From positions 272,938 to 336,937 of the forward strand of contig NMRB01000044.1 of the NCBI GenBank assembly GCA_002633025.1: a DNA stretch of 64,000 nt. The letters run 5' to 3'. Every line of letters begins with the position of its first letter. The first letter of the stretch is position 1. The position numbers and the translations under genes are program-made. This document shows, in pieces, positions 48,056-61,815 of this stretch. The notes beneath the pieces are model-generated. The model was not told where the DNA came from. It saw only the letters and a list, made by a program, of their open reading frames with translations, and made no database searches. This DNA comes from Notospermus geniculatus. Taxonomy: Eukaryota > Nemertea > Pilidiophora > Heteronemertea > Lineidae.

Positions 48056-48404
48056 GCTACGATCTAGTCGCAGGTGACCTGAACACGGTTACGATTCGCT
48101 GCGCGCAGATGCCGCCTGTTCCAGGATGATCGTACGCATTTTTCGTTTTTGTGACCTGACCGTGCTTGCGATCCAGCTGATGCCGACGACTGTTCCGTCG
48201 TGGCGCAAGCAATCGCAGTGTGACCTGACATCCGCACGATCTTTTTGATCGGCAACTGATCCCGCAAGTGAGTCGCAACTGCAGTCATGTCACACCAGAT
48301 CGGCGACTGATTTGTTCCACGCTGTCGTGCCTCAGACGCAAAGTGATCCGGAAGAGTCAGCGTGCGCCTGTTCTGTGCCATCGCAAGGTCGACCTGACAT
48401 CCGC
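48056..48404. other. Block without counterpart in the second copy
   Basis: About 350 GC-richer bases next to the gap, with repeated motifs GTGACCTGA, CTGACATCCGCA, GATCGGC and TCGCA in both orientations. It ends where homology to 61154 resumes (TAGGGAAGTGAGGCAT). It is probably part of an inserted mobile element whose other end is lost in the gap; no coding content seen. Confidence 0.5.
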
Positions 48405-50549
48405 ATTAGGGAAGTGAGGCATACAGGCGTGGAGCGAGGAAATTTGATATAGGCTGCAAAAGGTGAACCACCTAAACTATCAAATGTTCATACGGATTTA
48501 CATTTCCATCTTACTTCCATACGACTCCACCGTTCTCACTCATAGAAGGAGTTGGTGTGACATCCAATCACAGCTGCGTGCATGGGTCACATGGGCAGCT
48601 CCCAACGAACCAATCTAGTCACGGGTGGACTTCTGGACACCTTTTTTCTGGCAACGATGCTGGTCGACACGTTGTAGCCTAGAGGGTATTTCTATCCCCC
48701 TGGGATCACGCGACGAGGTATCCGAAGGTTCCATGAGCCCCTCTGTATTGAACTTTATGCTACTTTCAAAGTGTTAGGAGAGTGCAGGTAGAGGTCTCGT
48801 GACTTGTGAAGGTCCCCAAAATGCTCGCCCAATACGTAGGCCTACTTCAAAGAATCAAGCCCTTGATTTCAACACACATTGAAAACACTGCAGGCAGAGT
48901 TCTGATCTAGAGAGAGCATAGTACATGTTACACTACACTAACGTCAGGCACTCTCTGAATTCAATCACAGTGTGGCTCAATCACTGCTGTGGCGTGGTCT
49001 TTCATCACACCATAGCTTTCGTTCGCTTTTCACGCCTGTTGGCCTCCCAGCTCGTTTCTCCCTTGCTTTTCAAACAGTACCGAGGGTCACTCCGGATGTC
49101 ACCGATTATGATAGATGGACCATGATGAGGCGATGATACATACAACATTATTGATCTCGTATAGCCCTGCACGGGTGTCTAATGGACAGCCGCCCAGACA
49201 AATAGCCTATTTGGATGACAATGCTGATACGATTAGGTCACTGTATGTTACAGGGTCACTGCTCTCACAGACCCTACACATATCATGACAATCATCGAGT
49301 ATACCATGGGATGGGTTAAAAAAAAGTTGGCTCGTAGCTCGTATTTTGTGTGAATGGCACCTTGACGTTTTTATCTGACACATCATCCTGGGCCATAAGG
49401 GTTGATCACAGAAGTATTCTGACCTTATGCCAGACTGACCAAACACACAGTTTGAATGGAACAAACGCCAGGTTGATCAAATGCCAAGGAATATCCAATG
49501 ACACGTATGCAGAAAACCAATACCAACATACTAGACATTTGTATGTCATACCAAAGCATCTCTTAACCTTATGTGGCTGTTTGTACATTCTGAGTGGGTT
49601 TCATCCACAGTCCCGAAGGTTATAGGTAGGCATCCTGCCACTTGGCGAGACAGGGAACCTGCGGTCTACATCATTGATTCCTGCTATATGGGCTACTAAA
49701 TCTTCGAGCGGCTAACGAACGTAACGAGGAACTTGGTTTGGTTGCTGGAATCAGCGCCGGTGTGATGTTGGCCCCAAGTTTGTCTTGGTGTCGAGAGGGT
49801 TTAAGGCGATAACGAAGGCAACGGACGACACCAAGTGAAAATGCCAGTGAGAAAAAATCTCCTGATCCATTCTGATTCACTCAAAATTACCGGCCGTACA
49901 CGTCTACAAAAGCCATTACACCGTCACCTGACGAACATGGGCTGCAGCCGAAAAGTACCATTCAGACTGACATTTGGTCCGATGATAACGGTCTTGGTCA
50001 GGATTAACGCTGGTATAATTAGATGGTCCAATCATGGCGAAATGTCATCATATCAATGTGTCTAGACACTGTATGAACAGCTAGCTCGTCCCGACCCTGG
50101 AGTCATTTCTACTTGAATTGGTTCATTCATTCATGTAGAAAAACCTCATACATGTCTACAGGGTATACACACCACTTGTGCCCACTTTTTCTGCCGAATT
50201 CAAGGTATGTTACTTCGTTGACAGGTCCAGTCCACAATTCCTCGATAATCCTTCTCGTTTTTCACCCGGGGTGACAAATGGACAGTGACATTTAAGTAAG
50301 AAACGTTTGAGTGGCCTGTATTGCTTTTAAGATTAATCACTTCTAGTACAGGTGTGACATATCCGCATGGCTTTGTTAAAAGGTGTTGGTGACATAATCC
50401 TCCACAAAGGAACACTGCGGGTTGATCCAGCAGTACAATAGGGCCCAAACTTTGCTTTGAGGGAAAATATGATCCATGTAATAGGATCAGGAATTTGAGA
50501 CAATGCGAATGTGCTTTCTGGAGTTAGTCATTCGCTGAACATAGACTGC

Positions 50550-50748
50550 ACCTTGCGACAGGGGCAATAACTCTGCGAACCTAGCCACTTGCAGCAAGGT
50601 TGCGACTCGTACGTGGTATGACACAGAACAACAAAGGCAATTAGAGGAAGCAACAAGGCCAGAGTTGGCAGTTGCCTTGGTGGTGTTGCTCACTCCACTC
50701 AACGTGCTAGCTGTAATCACAATTAGCTTCTGTCGGTGGTAGAGCGTT
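50550..50748 (+). CDS. Possible last exon with a transmembrane segment, unknown gene (copy A)
   Basis: Preceded by a possible acceptor (CATAG), the frame reads TAPCDRGNNSANLATCSKVA, then TRTWYDTEQQRQLEEATRP, then the strongly hydrophobic ELAVALVVLLTPLNVLAVIT and ISFCRW before a stop. It resembles a juxtamembrane region plus a single membrane span with a very short tail. The second copy (63468-63666) keeps this frame with three amino-acid changes and no indel, unlike neighbouring DNA. An overlapping minus-strand frame of similar length exists, upstream exons were not found, and I recognise no family, so this is only a candidate. Confidence 0.25.
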
Positions 50749-51079
50749 TCAAACCTGACGTGCCTGAAGGGCACGTTGATGGACGAGCACACAGCAGACC
50801 TTCCGGTGTAAATGCCGTTATTTGTCAAGCAAGGTTGGGGATGCGTTTCTGAATCACAGTCATGTTTAATCCACTGTAGTTAAGAGGACGATATCGGCGG
50901 TTAGCCATGGCTTGTCTCATACATTTCCAGCATGACTTATTTGATACCTTATTGAGACAAGTGAAATTTGCTCAACAAACCAAGGTCCCTTTGATCCTGC
51001 ATTGGGCCCGGTTGGGTCATTCTGTTCACTCATTGCACATGTTTCAAATGACTGTGGGGGAAGTGCATGTCGATCTTGG

Positions 51080-52964
51080 TTGCGATCCGATATCCAATAT
51101 GGCCGTCAGGCGGACATCTTGGATTTCATATTCCGGACTATTACTACCGAACAGCTTGCAGAGCCAGAACGAACCCATGTATCATTACGCACGAGTGGTG
51201 AGCTGCTGGATTGGCAAATGCTGTATTACTATCACGTTCAGTTGTAGGTCTTCAAGTACCTTCAGCCGAAGAGGCGGCCTTGAAAACCTCAACAGCACTT
51301 TGTTTGACCGCCAGTATGTGACCATGTTCGTCTATGGAAAACAGATTTCCCGCGGTCGGCATCTCTTTGATGTGTGCACATTTCAAACTGGAAACAGCAT
51401 ACAAAATTGGTCTGCAGAAACATTTTAGAATGATATGCAGACCAGTATCCGTTGTGAAAACAAACACCTGACTTGGTGTATGACCAGAGAGCTCGCTAAA
51501 CAAACTTAATGGGCTCAAGGGGGCAGATCAAGCGAGTTCAAAGTAATTTTCATGTTCTAAATTACGCTTAAACCCAACTCATTTTCACTTTCCAAACATT
51601 TATAAATTGTCCGCATGATTTTTCCTGTATTAGTGATTCAAAATGGTTTATTTCAAGAACTGAAATGAATACCTGTGTAAGGAATACCCGACCTAAAAGC
51701 AATGTCCACTTCCAGCAGAAGCACATTCCTCTTAGTGTGGCCTGGTCCTTCAGTGTACATTTCATTTATTATTCATGTCACTTAGCGACGTGATCCAATC
51801 AAAATGTGTCATTCAAGGTCACAGTTGTATTTCATGTAAACAAAAATTCCCATCAAAAATTCAGCTAGATAGAAATTTCTGTAATATTCTCCTCTATAAC
51901 AATCTGAAAGAATAATTCATGAAGTGAATAATATTTATTTCGTACAATAGCTTATCAGAGTTTAAATCATTCATCACGGTTACAAAAAACCTTACTGACA
52001 TTTCAAGAATGCATTCCCTATTGTCCTCAATATCGACAAATTACAAATAAAAACGAATCCGTTTTTTCAGCTTTTTATCATCAGATTTCTGAAGCCTTGG
52101 TAAATAAATAACGAACAGAAGGATTCTTCTAAAGAAGCATTTTTCCGAACATTGGCTTGTTTTCGAAAATCGTGCATCTTCAAAGACAACAGATTTATTT
52201 CGATCGCAAAAATCGACATGAGCAATGAGTGTCAGGTTATTATTTATCGACAAATCGGGCGTTTATTGAAATGGATCCGAACTAATATCAAATAGACTTA
52301 CCATTAGCGAACGGGGCTAGGACTGCCGTTGGTACATAAATACGTGTTCAGCTAGAAGAAATCAACGCATTTCGGACCATGCGTTATTGTTTTTTCCACA
52401 AACATCCAAGGCTGTTTGTGGATGAAAGCGCCCTTCCTTTTAGACGGAGAATACAAAAAGCAACAATTAGACGGAATTTTTAACGATGTTTAACCAACAC
52501 CTATCTACCCAGAAGGAACGTAACAGACCAAACGATGACAGATACAAAGAGAGAAAATACATGCATTACGTCTTCACTGTATTCCAGTCTCGATCAATTT
52601 GACAAACCTAACAAGATGATATTCAGATTGTTTGAATAGATGCCGTGGGTGTAATCTATATTAAGCCCTGCGATCAATTATCTATTAATAATAGTAATTA
52701 AATAATGATGTACTAATAAGGGGATGAGGCGGTTTAGATTCACTGAGTTCAACTAATCATCATCTTCGGGCTTCGAATAACAACTCATCTTCCCCAGCTG
52801 GAGCGTTTTTATGAAGGGTCAATCTCCGGGGGTTGATGTCGGTGCAGGTGACAAGCTCAGTGTCACTGATAGTGAGCACCCATCATGCTAAGTGGCCCGA
52901 CATCGTAGCATATCATCATAACCTGCCAGTCGCCGGCCACGTACGCATACCACTGGAACATACC
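51080..52964. other. Unassigned DNA
   Basis: No recognised gene. The plus frame 50907-51428 (173 codons) enters here but is stopped and shifted in the second copy. A minus frame at 51252-51518 contains LFSIDEHGHILAV and is followed by a GTACTTG donor-like site; it cannot be assigned. Confidence 0.4.
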
Positions 52965-53384
52965 CTCTTGGAGGCCCAACGTCAAACGTCGGTTACGCCA
53001 CAGACACGTCACCGGCAGGTATACAAGTACCAATCCCTCGAGAGGTATAAAGTACCAATCCCTCGAGAGGTATACAGGTACCAATCCCTCGAGGGATTGG
53101 TACTTGTATACCTGCCGGTGACGAAGACCAACGTGAATAAATGACCCGATCTCCCGAAAAGCGGCCTTATTTCCGTTTTGTGCGCCTCAGGATGCATTTT
53201 GAATAATTCCTTCCTCACTTCCATACCTTACACTCTGTTGGATTCTAATAGAGGGAAATTAACTCATCTCAGGGATCCAAGGACGGTAATAGGTATTGTC
53301 ATGATCGCTTTGTACCGATATCTGATGATTCCTGTGTAATGGGTCTCAGTGAAGACAAAGAACGGTTTGCTTCCAAACAGGAAG
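52965..53384. repeat. Direct duplication, copy 1 (420 bp)
   Basis: Begins CTCTTGGAGGCCCAAC and ends CCAAACAGGAAG, directly before a single N; copy 2 (53386-53803) follows directly after it. Confidence 0.95.
53007..53123. repeat. Palindromic minisatellite, copy 1
   Basis: Three tandem units of about 26 bp (GGTATACAAGTACCAATCCC TCGAGA type), then an inverted unit ending GTATACCTGCCGGTGACG that complements the start CGTCACCGGCAGGTATAC. The whole segment can fold as a hairpin. Confidence 0.9.
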
Positions 53385-53385
53385 N
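53385..53385. other. Single N at a duplication junction
   Basis: As at 36048: one undetermined base exactly between two direct copies. Confidence 0.9.
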
Positions 53386-53803
53386 CTCTTGGAGGCCCAA
53401 CATCAAACGTCGGTTACGCGACAGACACGTCACCGGCAGGTATACAAGTACCAATCCCTCGAGGGGTATACAAGTACCAATCCCTCGAGGGGTATACAAG
53501 TACCAATCCCTCGAGGGATTGGTACTTGTATACCTGCCGGTGACGAAGACCAACGTGAAATGACCCGATCTCCCGAAAAGCGGCCTTATTTCCGTTTTGT
53601 GCGCCTCAGGATGCATTTTGAATAATTCCTTCCTCACTTCCATACGTTACACTCTGTTGGATTCTAATAGAGGGAAATTAACTCATCTCAGGGATCCAAG
53701 GACGGTAATAGGTATTGTCATGATCGCTTTGTACCGATATCTGATGATTCCTGTGTAATGGGTCTCAGTGAAGACAAAGAACGGTTTGCTTCCAAACAGG
53801 AAG
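53386..53803. repeat. Direct duplication, copy 2 (418 bp)
   Basis: Second copy of 52965-53384. The minisatellite (53428-53545) has slightly different unit variants: the units read CTCGAGGGG where copy 1 reads CTCGAGAGG. Confidence 0.95.
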
Positions 53804-56415
53804 TCACCCGCCGGAATACCTTACTATACTGCACTCATGGAGGAGAACTCGTAAAGATATGACCTTCACAAACAACAATGCCGTCCCAGTGTCATACGAT
53901 TGAGACAGCAGCCAGAAACAAGGACGAGGTACCAATTCGGAATTTTCTCCAGCTCTACCGTCATGGTGGATATCCGTGACATCAGATTATCACCCGCCCG
54001 AGATAACCGAATCCAAGTTCAAGTTCAGAAAGTCGAGAATATCACACACTGGCCATGACATCCTCGAGCTGTGTGTATGAAAATGAGGACTGAACAACTG
54101 TCCAAGAGGTCATTCTGACATATACGAACAAAAGAGGACACTTAACTTCCGGAACTAAACTAGGAGGCACCCAAAGGGACCAATTCGAACAAGACCATAC
54201 GAGCCAACTTGCCCCAAAACAATGCTAACACTCGGAACATCCTAAGGTGACCTTGGCGGCGTTGACTCTGTAACAGAGGCCGATTCCAATTCCTACCTCA
54301 CATAGCGACAACAACCAGCCTGTCGTAACCACCGTCGTAAAGACACCCGAGAGACAATAATAATATCAGAGACAGATTAACTAGCCGCTAATGACACTTA
54401 AGCTATAATAAGGGAGCTAATATATCGCATGTGCAAGTGCAGTTGAGAATGAGACGAGGTGGGTCATCATCTTCAATCAGGAAAGGAAAAGTGGGAAACG
54501 GATGTATCCGGATCGTTATGTGTACGAAGTTCGAATAAAACAAAGGTTTTGTCGTTGTACAAAGCTCTCTTGATCCAAATGCTACTCACAAAAAGCAGAC
54601 TGACATCATGACATTACTAGACAGCGTCTTCCACCGTTTCTTTGGATACTTCCACCTATTCCGGCATTACTTCTGGAAATAGGGACAAACAGTGCGTTCT
54701 TCCTGCTCTAAAAAGAGGACAAGAGGAAAAACTAAACGACAAAAGTAATGGGAGTAGATGTGGAATATTTGTAAAAACAATGTACAAGTATATATCATTC
54801 GAAAGGGCAGGGAGCAGCGCCCTCCGACTTTGCGCAAGAAGTAACATCTGCCACATTAGCTGATTCGGGTGTACAGCCTCCAGCAAAACCGATGACTGAC
54901 GATTCAAAAAACGAGTGTTTTCTCTCGATCCGTATCCACCAGCGTGACCGTCGTTAGACTGACAATGGTCACAAATTCGCATTGAAGGAGTAACTGGGAG
55001 GTGCGGTTGACCGGTGTATTCGCGAGAGCCAGGGATACATTGACCGAGACAACTAAACCAACCTAATAGTACAGCAAAGTAAGTTACAGGTGCCGATACA
55101 GCAGGAAATTAAACTGATATTTATGATCCAGCTAAGAGGAACTATAAACTTGAATAAGTCACACGATATATTGTGCGAGGCAGAATCGAGCTCAGGTGGT
55201 ATTTGTGTGGTAAGCTTGTATATTCGAATGGCCTCGAATCTATATAATGCTGGAAGTCGGCTCAATAAAGTCACACTTAGAAGCTTTGTTTCGCCTCGAA
55301 ATTCGGCATGCTAATAGAGGATAGAATATCCTGGTGCAACGGGTGGTTTAATTTGCAAAGAGGACTTTGTTCTGGTAGCAATTTTACTTTTTTAATGGTG
55401 TTGTTCGATTGCTTTCTAAATTCTCCCTACTGCACAATGTGTTGCACCAATTCCAGCCCTGCCGTGCATTCCAACCTCGGCCAAACTCAGAATCACCGGT
55501 CGCCACGGGTTCTTACTAGTTGGATTATAGTATTGTTGTGCATTTGTCTTGGATTTGATACTGGGACGAAAGAGTAGAAGAGCACACCATAAAAGGAAGA
55601 CGTTCAGTGGACCGCATTCTTCTCAAGGTCTCGAAGAACTTCGTCTTGATCGGAATAACAGCCGATTACCTCAGTCGAAATCAAATATTTAGACTTCTCG
55701 AGAAGTTAATTCGCTTTTCTCTACAAAAGTACCAGTGGCGTTGGCCTCACAAACTGAGTGTCCAAGATGACGTCATAGGTCACGATATTGGGAATACGAC
55801 ATGAAGTGTGGGAGTGAACCCAGTCTTCCGTTCTGTGTGCCTCGTCACCAGATATGGCCAAGCAGTTATAAGCAGTTTTTATCAAACATTACCCAATAAT
55901 ACTTTTTTCTTGTAGCTCGATATACGTTGTGACGCATCAGATACTCACCAATAGTAACTACTCTCAACACCAGACGCGGAGCAAAGAATTCTCGTGTTTC
56001 TAAATGCGATAGTGCTGTTCCAGAGTACAACAAGCGCAGGTGAACAAATCAGGGTAGATTTTTTTACGTATGTTGGTATGTATTGACTGTCACAACTTCT
56101 GGCGCTAGTCTAGAGCCTTACCATCAGGTCGGGATTTGTCGTATGAATTCCTACCAAAAGGGTGGCATTGTTTTGTATGAAAACGTAAGTTCGTCATCAT
56201 CAAGTAAACTCTGTACGAGCTCTGAAGGTTGGTAGTTAATACGAAGAAACCAACGACGTGTTGAATCACATCATGGTATGTTCGTTCTTACAATAGCCCA
56301 AAGGATGTTATTCACCAAACAACATGTTACGCTGCTGAATAACCTTTCATGGATCTTCCTCTCAAAATACGCTCACTGAAGCATAAAGAAGCATCGAAAG
56401 GAATCCCGGGTCCTT
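53804..56415. other. Unassigned DNA
   Basis: No recognised exon, RNA gene or repeat. Several short frames on both strands lack recognisable content. Confidence 0.45.
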
Positions 56416-57243
56416 ACAAATTTCAGGCATGAGAGTCAGCTATTTCGGGAGGCAATTAAGATATGCAACGATGAAAGAAAGTCGATATAGTGCTGCTTAA
56501 ATTTGACTTTCACTCGAGTTATGCCGTCAACATGGATAACTGATATCATGGTTTTGCAATTATCCGAATGTGTTGACTATTCAATTGGCTGGAGATTTTT
56601 TCCCGATATTGACGATCGATGTATACGGAAGAAGCAATTCTTTGATACGGAAAATAAACTTAATTGCAGCAGAAAATGTGATGAGCGAGTGACAAAATAT
56701 CGACTGAGCAGGTCTTAGTGAAAAGAGTGGGCATTAAGTCGACGCCGTCCTTGGAGATGGACAACCGCAGGACGTCCGCACGCTGTATCTAGACAAAACT
56801 GATCAATGGACGGTCGTCCGTCAGTCAATAGACCTATGAGAAACCAAGTCAATGGCCAGGAGAACGCCTCTGTAAACACTCGAAGCCTTTTCTGGCCACA
56901 TCTTCGCTGACAAGATCCTAAAATACATGTGATACATGTATTCTGAAACAAATAGGTTTCCACAATGATAGTCCAAACATCAAACGAGCTGGGTTCTCCC
57001 TACTTGATTCTCCATCTTTGGCCATCTAAGAAAGAAGCCTTCTAAACATTAACGCCCTCACACGCTGACGGAAATTGGGAAGCCTTCCTTACCATGTGTG
57101 GCGAAGATGTCACGTCTGTGACACTTTGTAACCAAATACCCTGAATCACTCAACCCGACGTAAAGGGATGATGCCAGACGAAACATGACCAGAAGTTGCC
57201 CTCACAAAACCAACCAGCTTGATTTTTTATTAGCAATGTGTAC
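56416..57243. repeat. Direct duplication, copy 1 (0.83 kb)
   Basis: Begins ACAAATTTCAGGCATGAGAG and ends near TTAGCAATGTGTAC; repeated at 57748-58558 with substitutions and small indels. No coding frame survives in both copies. Confidence 0.9.
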
Positions 57244-57747
57244 GTGAGAGACAACAAGCAGAAGGATTGTCAATCGTCAACGCCAGCTACTGGGAAGGAC
57301 CAAACATAATTATTTGATCCAACACGTATATGATATCTGAAAGTTTGCGCTGGATTGATTTGGACTCGCCGCGATTTGCCAAGTGTCAATGCAGACAATC
57401 AGTAAATTATCTTGTCCAATTATTGGTCATGTATCGTAGAGGTACATTTCACAGCTTATACGGATATTGGTAGCACTCTTCAAGGCCTCTTCTACGCCAG
57501 CACTGTCATAAGAGCAACCTCTGTGCTGTATACCTTTTCCGACATCTATTGGGAGGTCGCCAATTTCTTTAGGACGCCAACGTTAGTTATTCTACCATTA
57601 CCCGCAGATAGAGTCAGATAGATAGAGTCTTATCTCACGGATGCAAGTTTCGACTGATTCATAAAATGGGATTCTAGATAGTCGACAAAATTGCCTCCGT
57701 CGTGTCAGCTTCATTGGCAAAACAGGAGACATTGAAAATCGAACTTC

Positions 57748-58558
57748 ACAAATTTCAGGCATGAGAGTCAGCTATTTCGGGAGGCAATTAAGATATGCAA
57801 CGATGAAAGAAAGTCGATATAGTGCTGCTTAAATTTGACTCTCACTCGAGTTATGCCGTCAACATGGATACTGATATCATGGTTTTGCAATTATCCGAAT
57901 GTGTTGACTATTCAATTGGCTGGAGATTTTTTCCCGATATTGACGATCGATGTACCGGTATACGGAATATTAAGCAATTCTTTGATACGTAAAATAAACT
58001 TAATTGCAGCAGAAAATGTGATGAGCAGATCTCGGCGGGAAGAGTGGGCCATCAAGTCGACGCCATCCTTGGAGATCGACAACCCCAGGACGTCCACACG
58101 CGGTAGAGTCTAGATAAAATTGATCAATGGACGGTCGTCCGTCGATAGGTCTATGAGAAACCAAGTCAATGGCCAGGAGAACGCCTCTGTAAACACTCGA
58201 AGCCTTTTCTGGTCACATCGTCGCTGACAAGATCCTAAAATATGTGATACATGTAGTTTGAAACAAACAGGTTTCGACAATGATAGTCCAAACATCAAAC
58301 GAGCTGGGTTCTCCCTACTTGATTCTCCATCTTTGGCCATCTAAGAAAGAAGCCTTCTAAACATTAACGCCCTCACACGCTGACGGAAATTGGGAAGCCT
58401 TCTTTATCATGTGTGGCGAAGATGTCACGTCTGTGACACTTTGTAACCAAATACCCTGAATCACTCTACCCGACGTAAAGGGATGATGCCAGACGAAACA
58501 TGACCAGAAGTTGCCCTCACAAAACCAACCAGCTTGTTTTTTATTAGCAATGTGTACA
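57748..58558. repeat. Direct duplication, copy 2 (0.81 kb)
   Basis: Second copy of 56416-57243; the 505 bases between the copies (57244-57747) are unique and unassigned. Confidence 0.9.
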
Positions 58559-60586
58559 CTGTAAATCTAAAGTGTTTAAAGTCTGAACACGAAACTAAAC
58601 GGGAATATGCAACATATTTTAAACATCTAAACGCGTTTAGTCCTCCATATTCCAACGAAATAGATTAATGTGTTTCCATGACGGCAAAAAATTATTAAAC
58701 CGACTGATTTAGACTGAAAAAGTGACAAAAAAAAACAAAGATACTCATCAAGTACCTCATAAGCTAACGCTATCTCACATAACCGGTTCTTGTTTGTTTC
58801 ACTAGTAATTATCGTTGGTCTTTCTCTTCGGATTCGGGAATACCCTTGTGTACCTGGTAAGATTACCATCAGATAATAGAAACCAGCTTTACTCATTGTT
58901 TGCTTCCTTCCGAGGAGAGTTTCTTGCCTCATTTCTCTTGATAACTGGCCTTTGAGAAAGTCACATCGACACGATATGCCTCTTTTTCCATTGCCCACTT
59001 GAGACTATTCCATTTGAGAAGAAGTCGATATGTCAATCCGTTGGATGTGAACACTGGTTGTGGCACTCACAACAAAGTTTCAAGATTCATTCGCCCACAC
59101 ATCAGGTAAAGCCGTCGTCAGAATCCTGTTTTCCTGCGTTCGGATTAGAGCATCAACTTTTCACCTCAATCCAGAATCAGATTCTATTGGGATTTTATTA
59201 TTTCCCTTTATTGGTGGTTAACCCACGGGTGATTACCGCCCACGGCATTTGCGACTGTTTCAACATGGATCAAGGAGTCTTCAATGGTACCCTTCGAGCA
59301 GTCCGAATCATTAGTACAACATCCGTCAGGAACTTCTAGTACATGTAGTAGCAAGGAGTTAATTGATTGATGTTAAAATGACGAATCTAGTCTTCTCTCT
59401 TCCAGAAATAACGCTAAATGCCAGAAACCACAATCTGTTTTCTCCAAAACTGAGATAAACCGAAGAGTAACACGAATACCATGTCTTCGCCCAGAAGTGC
59501 CAGCAGTCACCTCAGGGTGGAAAATAATACTTCTAATGTCATTTCGAGTTAAAGAATGGTACCACGCGAGGCAGTCCAGGGAATCACTATGATGACCTTT
59601 CCAAACCTGCCGCTGATTTTTGCCAGACTCGCCCCTGGCCACAGGAAAAACATCAAATAACACAATAACAGGGAGCATCGTAAAAATTACAGGTTCCCAA
59701 TAAAATGCCTTCGACGCTATTTTTGATGCAAAAGTTCACTTGCATTCTCGTATTGCCTAATGTTCTTACAACACGTTTTTATCATCGACTGATGGTTCTT
59801 CTAGTGCGAAAGTATGAGAATGACAGCCTGAGAAATGTCCTCCCAAGAAATGCCAGATGTAACGGACAGCGTTCGGCTGGGCATACACCATTAGTTACCT
59901 TCTTTAACTGGACCACAGGCTATAGCCGCGCTTGCCTTTAGCTACAAATGGTGTCTTTCTTCAACAACCGAGTGTTATCTCCGTCCTGAACACGAGGGCT
60001 AACGGTTCGTTGACAACTGACAACATCCGGGCTCCGAAGGTGTCTGATTTACCATATATTGTATCGGCTGCCGGAAGCTTCCGGTTCCTTCAAAACGAAT
60101 CGGTTGTCAATAGTAACGTTTTGACGGTGGAAACGAAACCGTGGAGATATATTTAAACTCTATAGCGTCAAGCAATGTCACATTATCCATCACTTTGTGA
60201 GGGCATTCTTCCACATTTGACAGATAATACGGCGGCACTTCCTTCGGCGAGGAAAGAGTTGTATATCTCGAGTCTAGTCTGCAGCGACAACAGCATTTTC
60301 AAGGAATATGATGCGGGCCCGAATGATATTACATCTACTTTAAGTCTACAGTGAATTGGTGAAATGTCAACTTGACGGCCAGCTTTGAGATCAAAGTTCA
60401 GACTAACAGAAAAAAATAGACAGAGACGACTTCATAACACAAATGTCGTTGTTTGATGTTACATGGCCCAGGTGACGCGTCAAATTGCTCGCCAAATGAA
60501 ACTATCATCAGCTAAAACTACTGAAATCAGACAAAATCGGAAACATTAACAGAAATTAACACTTGAGTAGGAAATGTGCCAGTTTG

Positions 60587-60664
60587 CAGGTGGTCTTGGA
60601 GAGTAAGGAAAACCTAACTAAGTGTTCTCTTCATCAGACACCTGCATCTCCAAGGCCACCTGCC
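60587..60664. repeat. Hairpin GCAGGTGGTCTTGGAG / CTCCAAGGCCACCTGC
   Basis: Two 16-base arms, complementary at all but one position, separated by 46 bases. Lies in the part of copy B that has no counterpart in copy A because of the gap. Confidence 0.75.
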
Positions 60665-61815
60665 GGTGTCTCTCTTGCTTCCGTAACAGGATAAACGGAG
60701 GGATGTGAAGACAATGACAGAGAGAGGCATTTTCATTACAACTTTGTAAGTGATCATTGTTCGTTCAAATTGCTATCGCCCGTTTGGACTTCGTAGGTCA
60801 AACACCCTTCATGAAAGGTAGACAAGTACATGTCGTACAAGATCCTTGCGGATCCACATTCTGAATACCTTAATGAGCAAAATGTTGTATCCTTGTAATG
60901 CTGACTCTTCGACCAAGACAGTCTCTCTTAGAACACCAATAATGTACACACATGTACACCTGCCAACCAACATTTTACAGACTGGGTATAGGTGTTGGCG
61001 TGGCCGCTGAGGCTTGAAGCCTCGCTAGCGTAGCCTTCTCTTCTCCCGGCGGCCTGGGAACCTGTCAGGCAGCTCTGAGAGATAGCCAAGGCAATTTATC
61101 ACTTTAGTAACGCTTTGGTGCCTCTGTGCTTCCTTTCCTACAGCACTGATCATTAGGGAAGTGAGGCATTCAGCCGTGGAGCGAGGAAATTTGATATAGG
61201 CTGCAAAAGGTGAACCACCTAAACTATCAAATGTTCATACGTGTTTTACATTTCATCTTATTCCATACATGTATGACTCCACCGTTCTCACTCATAGAAG
61301 GAGTTGATGTGACATCCAATCAGAGCTGCGTGCATGGGTCACATGGGCAGCTCCCAACGAACCAATCGATAGTCACGGGTGGACTTCTGGACACCTTTTT
61401 TCTGGCAACGATGCTCGTCGACACGGCGTAGCCTAGAGGGTATTTCTATCCCCCTGGGATAAACCCTCAACAGGATCACGCGACGAGGTATCCGAAGGTT
61501 CCATGAGCCCCTCTGTATTGAATTTGTACTACTTTCAAAGTGTTAGGAGAGTGCAGGTAGAGGTCTCATGACTTGTGAAGGTCCCCAAAATGCTCGCCCA
61601 ATACGTAGGCCTACTTCAAAGAATCAAGCCCTTTTGTTTTCAACACATATTTAAAACACTGCAGGCAGAGTTCTGATGTAGAGAGAGCATACATGTTACA
61701 CTACACTAAAGTCAGGCACTCTGAATTTAATCACAGTGTGGCTCAATCCCTGCTGTGGCGTGGTCTTTCATCACACCATAGCTTTCGTTCGCTTTTCACG
61801 TCTGTTGGCCTCCCA

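Larger units (their letters stand above)
46127..51079. repeat. Large duplicated block, copy A (about 5 kb, with gap)
   Basis: Begins ACAAAGATACTCATCAAG and matches 58735-64000, where the second copy runs off the window. Differences: an extra inverted arm at 46977-47003, the gap and a block unique to this copy (47851-48404), and the absence of the 136-bp insertion seen at 61816-61951. Most open frames in the block are shifted or stopped in the other copy. Confidence 0.93.

Noticed and set aside
47807-48077. Open frames crossing the N run
   Set aside because: They exist only because undetermined bases hide stops.
49350-49625. Plus-strand 91-codon frame with protein-like composition
   Set aside because: One extra base in the second copy (about 62377) breaks the frame; the antisense frame is equally open.
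50907-51428. 173-codon plus-strand open frame, among the longest in the window
   Set aside because: In the second copy (from 63829) a CAG codon is TAG near the start and a base is lost soon after. No motif recognised; overlapping frames on both strands are also open.
59373-59678. Minus-strand frame starting with a signal-peptide-like MLPVIVLFDVFPVARG
   Set aside because: The copy at 46.8-47.1 kb lacks the start codon context and is shifted within the frame; no splice sites found.
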